Source of the DNA: a virus
DNA: 24,751 nt
Direction: 5' to 3' (one strand)
IMG/VR virus record: IMGVR_UViG_3300030430_001753
Coordinates: 1 to 24,751 of that record
Positions 1 through 4,964 of this stretch are shown here, piece after piece. The translations under genes and the position numbers were made by a program. Every line of letters starts with the position of its first letter. Position 1 is the stretch's first letter. The notes beneath the pieces were generated by a model. That model saw only the letters and a program-made list of their open reading frames with translations, was not told the DNA's origin and ran no database searches.

Positions 1-85
1 GCAGCTGCTCAAGAAAAAAATAAGCGAAGCGTTTTCTTGAACAGTGAGAGTGAGGTAGCTCGCGATGGCTATATCTTGTTGTCAT
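1..85 (-). CDS. Possible partial ORF running off the left edge
   Basis: An ATG at 85 opens a reading frame of 28 codons that is still open at base 1, starting MTTRYSHREL. It has no clear Shine-Dalgarno sequence, and the same DNA holds a 9-bp inverted repeat (9-17 with 32-40). The other two minus frames also give short plausible peptides here. No family is recognised. It lies where the first leftward early gene of a T7-like genome could begin, but the coding evidence is weak. Confidence 0.15.
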   Translation of the reverse strand, partial: MTTRYSHRELPHSHCSRKRFAYFFLEQL

Positions 86-180
86 ACTTGAAGCGGATGA
101 TAGTCGGACGGCGTCTTTGTAGGTGGACGATTAGTCTTTTGATAAGATAAAACATACAACAAATAACAAACCACTTTTGG

Positions 181-460
181 GTGTTGTTGGGATGGGGAAG
201 AAGCAGCCCCGCAGGGACAACGCGGCGCGAGCCGCCAAGATTACTTTGGGTGGACCAAAAAACGCCAGCAAATCCAAAGACGCCCAAAGGCTCACACGGG
301 GTTGCCCAGCGCCCTAAGCGCTCCCAAGCGCGTCCCAGCAGCGGGAGAGCAAAGGCTTGCCCTTTGTGAGCCCCTGCGCCAGTCGGGGGACGAGCATATG
401 CTTGCCATATGCGAGGAGTGGGGGTGCATGGGGGGTGCGCTGCAATCGCGCATAAGCGCT
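181..460. other. GC-rich structured island, probably non-coding
   Basis: By hand count about 174 of 280 bases are G or C (62%), against 40% in the line at 481-540. It is full of short inverted repeats: GCGGC-GCGA-GCCGC at 222-235 (a GNRA-type loop), GGCTCACA at 289-296 with TGTGAGCC at 365-372, and GCATATG-CTTGC-CATATGC at 394-412. Bases 305-345 hold about four loosely repeated CCC-AGCG units spaced 10-11 bases apart. Open frames exist on both strands, as expected in GC-rich DNA. It could be a structured RNA, a packaging or replication signal, or acquired DNA; the sequence alone does not decide. Confidence 0.5.
292..453 (-). CDS. Possible 53-residue protein inside the GC-rich island
   Basis: The start ATG at 453 lies 13 bases after the stop of the upstream 55-residue ORF. 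A GAGGTGG Shine-Dalgarno-like sequence sits 8 bases before it. The peptide begins MRDCSAPPMH and is rich in Ser, Pro, Arg and Ala with four Cys. No family is recognised, and the composition is what random GC-rich DNA would give. Only the good ribosome-binding site and the operon-like position argue for translation. Its start region shares an 18-base element with the leader ORF before the capsid gene, so that site may be a promoter or operator rather than a gene start. Confidence 0.25.
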   Translation of the reverse strand: MRDCSAPPMHPHSSHMASICSSPDWRRGSQRASLCSPAAGTRLGALRALGNPV

Positions 461-463
461 ACC
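446..463 (-). promoter_or_regulatory. 18-base element shared with the capsid leader, left copy
   Basis: On the minus strand this reads GGTAGCGCTTATGCGCGA. The copy upstream of the capsid gene (18692-18709) reads GATAACGCTTATGCGCGA. Thirteen bases in a row are identical, and the two differences in the other five are purine for purine. The core GCGCTTATGCGC is an inverted repeat with a TTAT centre in this copy. Both copies lie outside the confident genes and face the same way. It may be a phage RNA polymerase promoter, an operator or a conserved translation start. Confidence 0.35.
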
Positions 464-466
464 ACC

Positions 467-634
467 TCAGATTTTCTTATCAAAACAAAGAGACTCTAGC
501 TCCTTTAGTAACTCTAGAGCCTTTTTGTCCCCTTTAAGACGCTCATTTAGCTGCTGTATAATAAATTTAAGCAGCGCTAAGCGGCTCACTTTGCAGATAT
601 GAGGCCAATATTTAGATACATCAATTATTTTCAC
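467..634 (-). CDS. Small protein of unknown function, 55 residues
   Basis: A GTG start at 634 is the only start codon after an in-frame TAA, and it overlaps the end of the 59-residue ORF by 14 bases, which suggests coupled translation. The product begins VKIIDVSKYW. Its second half is a Leu/Lys/Glu-rich helix (LKGDKKALELLKELESL) with the look of an amphipathic or short coiled-coil segment. No family is recognised. With its partner it could be the first gene pair of the leftward early region, or a remnant after the packaging genes. Composition (about 40% GC) and sensible amino-acid use make it more believable than the ORFs in the GC-rich island next to it. Confidence 0.45.
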   Translation of the reverse strand: MKIIDVSKYWPHICKVSRLALLKFIIQQLNERLKGDKKALELLKELESLCFDKKI

Positions 635-800
635 GGGGTTTACTACTTAGCTGTTCTTTCCAAGTAGAGCTTTTCATGCCCCTTGACTCTAACCAAGCGT
701 CACAAGCCTTACCAACAGAGGAAGAAAGGTTTTTAATAGAAACACCCTTCCTTGTTTGTTTAACGTGTTCTTTGCTATATCTACCTTTTTTAGCGCTCAT
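621..800 (-). CDS. Small basic protein of unknown function, 59 residues
   Basis: The ATG at 800 is preceded by GTAAGG two bases upstream, a weak ribosome-binding site. The product begins MSAKKGRYSKEH and is rich in Lys, Arg and Ser, with one Cys and two Trp. No family is recognised; small basic early proteins of T7-like phages often act on host enzymes, but nothing here shows that. The messenger leader would contain the long hairpin at 810-869. The next ORF overlaps its end by 14 bases in another frame. Confidence 0.45.
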   Translation of the reverse strand: MSAKKGRYSKEHVKQTRKGVSIKNLSSSVGKACDAWLESRGMKSSTWKEQLSSKPRENN

Positions 801-809
801 GGCCTTACT

Positions 810-869
810 TTGCGTGTAACTCCTCGCCCTCCACGTTTAAGGAGGACGAGAAGCTTGCGTTACACACAA
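810..869. other. Long two-part hairpin
   Basis: The outer arms 810-820 and 859-869 pair at 10 of 11 positions. The inner arms 822-832 and 841-851 pair at 10 of the 11 positions when the terminal C-A is left out of the stem (823-832 with 841-850 has one C-A mismatch at 827/846). The loop is ACGTTTAA (833-840), and an unequal internal loop on the right holds AAGCTTGC. There is no U-run, so it is not a standard terminator. The form, two helices around an internal loop in the leader of a small early-type gene, resembles the RNase III processing sites between T7 early genes. A role in end processing or packaging is also possible. Confidence 0.55.
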
Positions 870-884
870 CACACAACACGCAAC
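864..884. repeat. Three tandem 7-base repeats
   Basis: The units ACACAAC, ACACAAC and ACGCAAC follow each other without a gap. They join the right arm of the long hairpin and share bases with it. The array is too short to name; it could be a protein-binding array or chance low complexity. Confidence 0.5.
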
Positions 885-1113
885 AAAAGTATTTAGCTTA
901 CTCTCAAGGGCAAGCTTTTAAAAGATTCTAGTTTTTGTGATTGACACGGTGCGCTCAGAGCTACACTATGAGTGTCCGGTAGGTGCCTTTAAAAGTGAAA
1001 TAACCACTTATAAACCACATTCAACATCCATTAAAGGTGTGTTGTTATTCTTAACCGTAGGACAGCTCTAAGTGTATCTTAGAGATACCCTAAGTGGTCA
1101 TATATCCCATCCC
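870..1113. other. Non-coding gap after the packaging genes
   Basis: About 240 bases with no convincing gene on either strand. It contains a hairpin with flanking direct repeats (1068-1096). It also has a -35-like TTGACA on the plus strand (941-946) with only poor -10 candidates, and a lone TAGAAT on the minus strand (925-930). The position, after TerL and before presumed early genes, is where T7-like genomes carry their terminal repeat and early promoters. No end signature can be proved from sequence alone. Confidence 0.5.
1068..1096. repeat. Hairpin flanked by CTAAGTG direct repeats
   Basis: CTAAGTG occurs at 1068-1074 and again at 1090-1096. Between them GTATCT (1074-1079) and AGATAC (1083-1088) form a perfect six-base inverted repeat with a TAG loop. 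It begins 18 bases after the stop of the last late gene. There is no U-run, so it is a weak terminator candidate at best; it may be a protein-binding site. Confidence 0.45.
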
Positions 1114-1425
1114 TCAGAGTCTCCAGACCCTTATGATGGCTGGGGCAGCTAAGCTCTCCACTGCTGTTACGACCTGTTCCTCTATCTTTTCGGACAGGAC
1201 TCTGCTTGTGTTGAACGAGATGCCAGCTAGGTCAAGAGCACAGTGGATCACTTCGTGCACCAGACAAGAGCGAAACAACTGGCGGTCCCTTAGCACGCTT
1301 CTGTGTAGGTTTATGCAGCGCATCTCGGGGTCATACTCAGCCAACCTTCCGGGCATCTCGTCCTTTACGTGCACCGGGATGCGCTGTCCGGCTACGTTGA
1401 TAAACTTAGGTGGCTCTATATTCAT
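1114..1425 (-). CDS. Small HExxH zinc-peptidase-like protein
   Basis: The 103-residue product carries HEVIH at residues 57-61, the zinc-binding and catalytic motif of zincin peptidases, in the setting SCLVHEVIHCALD. A Glu-rich helix at 79-90 (EKIEEQVVTAVE) could give the third zinc ligand, as in ImmA/IrrE-like and related small metallopeptidases. The ATG at 1425, two bases after the TerL stop, is preferred to a TTG at 1437. It is the last gene of the late module. Its target is unknown: a host regulator or virion maturation are possible. The motif is clear, but activity is inferred. Confidence 0.7.
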   Translation of the reverse strand: MNIEPPKFINVAGQRIPVHVKDEMPGRLAEYDPEMRCINLHRSVLRDRQLFRSCLVHEVIHCALDLAGISFNTSRVLSEKIEEQVVTAVESLAAPAIIRVWRL

Positions 1426-1427
1426 TG

Positions 1428-3089
1428 TTACATCCAAGTAGCCTTAGACCCCTTGGCTCCCATATAGGTTTCCGCAAAGCGTTGTAGCTCAGCGTCTATT
1501 CTGTCTGTCTTGCGCTCCCTGATGCGCTTGTCGGCGTCCTGAGCCATCTGTTCGGTCCAGTAGGCCACGGCCATGCTCAGGGCATCTAGGCGGTCATCGT
1601 GAGTTATTGCCCCTCTTTGCATCGTTATGCGGGACATCTGGTAGACCAACTGGTATTTAAGCTGGGACTCTAGCGGGTATTTCTGTGAGCTTTCATAGTC
1701 ATGTTGTATGACTTTCGGGTCAACCACCAGCCGGTGTTGGTTCATCACAGGCTCTAGGGTGTCGATTATTCGTCTTTCTTTTTGGGTGTTGTGCCTGACT
1801 TCCTCGATGGTGCACGGGTGAATCTTGGTGAGCACTGGCTTAAACAACTCGACAAACATCCCGTCTCCAAAGTTGCTCTCGACCACAATGGCATTCACCT
1901 TGTTCTTTTTGGCCTTCATGGTGAGCGCCTTGAGAACCTCATCGCTGTATCCCCCTTGGATTCCTCCGGCATCAACAACATACAGATAACCATTCAGCAT
2001 CTTGATGATGGCGTATCCTGTCTCATCCTTGCCCCTACCAGCGGGGTCAATGGACATCACACAGCCGGTATACGGGATATATTCCCCTATGGTTTCCATG
2101 GGGCGATAGAAACGGTCCCCAGATAGCCCCACATTGGGCACAGACGAGTCCCACTCCAGTTTAGGGTCCCTAGCCCACACAAGCTTCTCCGGGGCCACCT
2201 CGGGGTCCACAGACATCACTATGAGGTCGCTGGTCTTCAGAGGGAACCTGTCGATGTCACTAAGGCGGGTATCCAGCATAAACTGCATGGAGAACCCGGT
2301 GCGTCCGTAGGAGGCTTCTCGTTCCGCTAGGTCGATGTCAGAGAACCTCAAAGGCTCTGTAGATGCCCCCTCGGCATCGTCATCGACGCATATGTGGCTC
2401 ACAGCCCCATCATAGTTAGCGTCATTGGTCTTCTGGGTAATGTATTTAGCTGGCCAGATGCGCTTCCGGTATCCCCTTTCGGTAAGCTTATTGTAGATGG
2501 TGTCCTCGCACTGTGGTGTTCCAAGGAACAATATCTTGGACGTAGCGTCTGGCTTAATGATGGCGTCGAACTCCTTGACCTGCTCGCCAAGCTTATCGCG
2601 CATCCCTTGGGTGGCGCTATTGCCCACCACCTCGATGTCATCAGCAACGATAATGTCCGCTCGGGAACCCGTCAGTTGCGATGTGACTCCCAAGGATTTG
2701 ACGGAGGGGGCATGGGAGGCTGGCGCGGGTCCGACATCAAAGCTGATTTTAGAGAATCGTTGCTTATCAGATGGTCGCAGATGAGCGAGAAGAGGTAACT
2801 CATGGATGAGTCTAAGTGTAAAAGTGCTGAAATCGTCTGCTCTTGTTTTTGACGCAGAGACGACAAGGATATTTCGTCGTGGGTCGAGGAGGAGCTGGTG
2901 GACAACGAATGCAGAACAAATCCAACTTTTACCGACTCCCCTAAAGCCTTCGATAATAGCTCGTCTATCTCCTCTTTGCATGTAATCAGCGATTTCATAT
3001 TGGATAGGGGTGGGGTCAGGGAGGTTCAGCTCCTTCCATACAACGTATAGAAAGTTACGGAAGTCTTTAAGCTTTTCTGGAACCTCCAT
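1428..3089 (-). CDS. terL: Terminase large subunit (T7 gp19-like)
   Basis: ATPase-nuclease that drives DNA into the prohead through the portal and cuts the concatemer. The 553 residues compare with 586 in T7. Walker A is GFRGVGKS at 48-55, Walker B is IIVADDIEV at 146-154 and motif III is LGTP at 189-192. The RNase H-fold nuclease shows Asp348 in SIDPAG, Glu404 in VVESNFGDG and Asp498/Asp499 in DDRLDAL. The ATG at 3089 follows the HNH-like gene by four bases. It works with the small subunit encoded two genes upstream. Sampled lines are near 60% GC, higher than in the internal virion genes. Confidence 0.96.
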   Translation of the reverse strand: MEVPEKLKDFRNFLYVVWKELNLPDPTPIQYEIADYMQRGDRRAIIEGFRGVGKSWICSAFVVHQLLLDPRRNILVVSASKTRADDFSTFTLRLIHELPLLAHLRPSDKQRFSKISFDVGPAPASHAPSVKSLGVTSQLTGSRADIIVADDIEVVGNSATQGMRDKLGEQVKEFDAIIKPDATSKILFLGTPQCEDTIYNKLTERGYRKRIWPAKYITQKTNDANYDGAVSHICVDDDAEGASTEPLRFSDIDLAEREASYGRTGFSMQFMLDTRLSDIDRFPLKTSDLIVMSVDPEVAPEKLVWARDPKLEWDSSVPNVGLSGDRFYRPMETIGEYIPYTGCVMSIDPAGRGKDETGYAIIKMLNGYLYVVDAGGIQGGYSDEVLKALTMKAKKNKVNAIVVESNFGDGMFVELFKPVLTKIHPCTIEEVRHNTQKERRIIDTLEPVMNQHRLVVDPKVIQHDYESSQKYPLESQLKYQLVYQMSRITMQRGAITHDDRLDALSMAVAYWTEQMAQDADKRIRERKTDRIDAELQRFAETYMGAKGSKATWM

Positions 3090-3093
3090 CGTA

Positions 3094-3318
3094 TTACTTG
3101 TTGTTGGACCTGTTCGTCTTCTTGCTCTGGATTCTTAGGTTAGACCTTGAGTTGTTCTTTGGGTTTCGGTCAGCATGGTGAACATCTTTGCCATCCCCCT
3201 TTTTTGCCCTTCCAGCCTTAATCATCATCGCCCGGGCCTTGTTGCGCCCCGCTCGGCGTTTCTTCTGCTTCGACTTCTTGTGATATGAGTCGTATTCGTT
3301 TCTGTAGTTCCTAGCCAT
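3094..3318 (-). CDS. HNH-like small basic protein next to the terminase
   Basis: A 74-residue, very basic protein (Lys/Arg-rich 14-45). Its C-terminal part has the spacing of an HNH nuclease: DVHHADRNPKNN at 45-56 (His47 His48), then SNLRIQSK at 59-66 with Asn60, and a final Asn-Arg-Ser. Its start ATG lies inside the TerS stop (ATGGCTAG, 8-base overlap), so the pair is probably coupled. In other phages HNH proteins beside terminases assist end cutting. Here it sits exactly between TerS and TerL, where T7 has gp18.5/18.7 spanins. It lacks a full-length HNH domain, so it might only bind DNA. Confidence 0.65.
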   Translation of the reverse strand: MARNYRNEYDSYHKKSKQKKRRAGRNKARAMMIKAGRAKKGDGKDVHHADRNPKNNSRSNLRIQSKKTNRSNNK

Positions 3319-3535
3319 GAGCTGCTTCGTCAAACGGTAAGATTTTAACAAGGTTGTCCATAGGGTTATCCTTGGACAGACCTGCGTGAATGCCATTGTC
3401 CTTCAAGAGCTGCCTAGCGGCGTTTAGGTCGCTTGGCGCAGCTTCTCCTGACTCAATACGATTAATAAACTCGTTAATGAGTAGGGCCTGAAGGCTTTTG
3501 AGTTGTTCTTCTTGATTGTCTACTTTGCCTTCCAT
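3311..3535 (-). CDS. terS: Terminase small subunit (T7 gp18-like, DNA packaging)
   Basis: The 74-residue product (T7 gp18 has 89) is assigned from its place after the holin and shortly before TerL, and from the segment RIESGEAAPSDLNAARQLLK (26-45), which resembles small terminase subunits I recall from T7-like marine phages. An acidic C-terminal tail (LPFDEAAHG) follows. ATG 3535 is chosen; a GTG 30 bases upstream would overlap the holin by 46 bases rather than 16. The small subunit recognises concatemeric DNA and passes it to TerL. The family match is from memory and not tested. Confidence 0.75.
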   Translation of the reverse strand: MEGKVDNQEEQLKSLQALLINEFINRIESGEAAPSDLNAARQLLKDNGIHAGLSKDNPMDNLVKILPFDEAAHG

Positions 3536-3675
3536 TCCTTGATTGTTTTTAAAATTAAGTAACACAGCGTGGTCAACCCCACCGCAATACCTACCATCGA
3601 GTTAATATCCGAAAGCGTAAAGGTGCCTAGCATACCTATTATGCCAACCGCAGCGGGAACATGTGTAGAGTCCAT
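3520..3675 (-). CDS. Holin-like protein, two membrane helices (T7 gp17.5 position)
   Basis: The 51-residue protein has two hydrophobic segments, about 7-21 and 27-43, joined by a short turn (SDINS), and ends in a basic tail (KTIKEWKAK). That is the plan of a class II holin, which makes holes in the inner membrane to time lysis. It lies between the tail fibre and TerS, just as gene 17.5 does in T7. The ATG shares a base with the fibre stop (TAATG). A second one-helix membrane protein at 19958-20149 could be a competing holin or antiholin. Confidence 0.68.
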   Translation of the reverse strand: MDSTHVPAAVGIIGMLGTFTLSDINSMVGIAVGLTTLCYLILKTIKEWKAK

Positions 3676-4958
3676 TATTTCGTAGCGATAATAGTTAAGG
3701 TTGGATAACAAATGTCCGTTGCTTCGGAGTTGTAAGCATTGTCATCAAACCAGAAGTTTCGGTGAAGCTGAGCATAGCGGTAATCACTATTGCCTTCGTT
3801 CGTAGTTCCGTAGCGCTTAACTTGAAGCTTAATTTCCTTTCCTCCGGTCCAATCAGAAGCGCTTTGGAAATAACCGATGGATGAATCAGTCGAAACAGAC
3901 CCTTGCCCACCTCTGGTAAATACCCACTTAAAATGCACCCTGTCTCCGTAGAAATGCGCTGTGCCCGCACTAAACCTAGCTTTGGTAACTTCAGTTCCAG
4001 CCAAAAAGAGTTTAAAGTGTGCTAAGGTTGGTGATGAGTATGTTTGTTTTCCTGAGTCGTAAGAACCCACAGCGTCAGGAGCTAACAAGAACGAGAACTC
4101 ATAAGAAATGCGGGAAGCTTCAGCAGGAGGTGTATAGGTAAACACTGAGCCGGTTACGTCCGCAAAAGTATCAGTAGCTGCTTGAACTACGGGAGTTCCT
4201 CCACCGTCTTTAATAGTGGGCATCGTATAAGTTCCCCCAGAGGCTTTAGGAACCAAGCTGCCGTCACAGATGCCCTGAATACACTCGAGAACTTCGCCGC
4301 CCTTTGTAGGCAGGGTTAAGGTCTTACCACTTAAATCAAGAGTAGCCGCCAACTCCGCTGCGCTAATTTCTTCATTCGCTAACGTAACACTCTTACTGCT
4401 CAGGTTTAACGTACTTGCTAAAGCTGCTGCTCCTACTTCTCCGTCCTGAATTTTAGCCGCTGTCACTGCATCGTCTTTCAATTCCGCTGTGTCTACGGAT
4501 TCGTTTGCCATGTGGACAAGCTGAACAGAGTCTGTAGTCAGTGTAGTAGTCCCTGAGCCTCCTGTAGTATTAGCGTCTTCAGCTACTTCTTGTGCCGCAA
4601 ATAGGCCCTGCCTGTAAGCGTTGTCTAGGTCTGCTTCAGAGATGCGAGAGCCACTTTGGAAGTCCACTAGAGGTTCCATGGTGGTCGCTCTGTAGATTCT
4701 AAAGGTGTCAGACGCGCTTGCGCTAGTAGGACTTGCACTAGGAGCCGCCGACAAAGTGATTATCTTCGTTGTCGTATTAACGCCGCCGTCTGCAACAGTA
4801 ATAAACTTCCAAGTGCCGCTCACCTTAACAGCAAACTTAATGTCTCCTGTGTTTATGTAGTCGAAAGTAAAAGGACCGAAGCTAGTCTGCCCAACTGCGT
4901 TTGTGCCTGAGCTTCCCGCTCCGCAGGTGCCCTCTGTATATGATTTATTAGTAGCCAT
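3675..4958 (-). CDS. Tail fibre protein with T7 gp17-type N-terminus
   Basis: Residues 1-130 match the T7 tail-fibre anchor domain: FGPFTFDYINTGDIKFAV at 27-44 and the typical LVDFQSGSRISEADLDNAYR at 97-116, which joins fibre to tail. Residues 141-218 hold repeats of the form D/E-x-AV/EI-x-AA-x-x-x-L (DDAVTAAKI, EEISAAELAATLDLSG), probably a trimeric shaft. The C-terminal half is beta-rich without a known enzyme motif and probably binds the host surface. The length, 427 against 553 in T7, is short. No chaperone gene follows. Receptor specificity cannot be read from the sequence. Confidence 0.88.
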   Translation of the reverse strand: MATNKSYTEGTCGAGSSGTNAVGQTSFGPFTFDYINTGDIKFAVKVSGTWKFITVADGGVNTTTKIITLSAAPSASPTSASASDTFRIYRATTMEPLVDFQSGSRISEADLDNAYRQGLFAAQEVAEDANTTGGSGTTTLTTDSVQLVHMANESVDTAELKDDAVTAAKIQDGEVGAAALASTLNLSSKSVTLANEEISAAELAATLDLSGKTLTLPTKGGEVLECIQGICDGSLVPKASGGTYTMPTIKDGGGTPVVQAATDTFADVTGSVFTYTPPAEASRISYEFSFLLAPDAVGSYDSGKQTYSSPTLAHFKLFLAGTEVTKARFSAGTAHFYGDRVHFKWVFTRGGQGSVSTDSSIGYFQSASDWTGGKEIKLQVKRYGTTNEGNSDYRYAQLHRNFWFDDNAYNSEATDICYPTLTIIATK

Positions 4959-4964
4959 CTGTGA

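Noticed and set aside
9-40. Inverted repeat TCAAGAAAA...TTTTCTTGA as a terminator
   Set aside because: The nine-base arms are perfect, but no U-run follows on either strand and the stem is AT-rich.
69-287. 72-codon minus-strand frame
   Set aside because: It needs a TTG start, has no ribosome-binding site and crosses the GC-rich structured island; a 28-codon part from ATG 155 is equally unsupported.
181-499. Two plus-strand frames (181-369, 302-499)
   Set aside because: GTG or TTG starts, Pro/Ser/Arg-rich products typical of random GC-rich DNA, and no other plus-strand genes nearby.
941-969. Sigma-70-like promoter on the plus strand
   Set aside because: TTGACA is perfect, but the -10 choices (TACACT at 15 bases, CACTAT at 17) are poor and no plus-strand gene follows.
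1094-2798. Several plus-strand frames opposite TerL and the HExxH gene
   Set aside because: All lie antisense to genes with clear catalytic motifs and have no ribosome-binding sites or family features.
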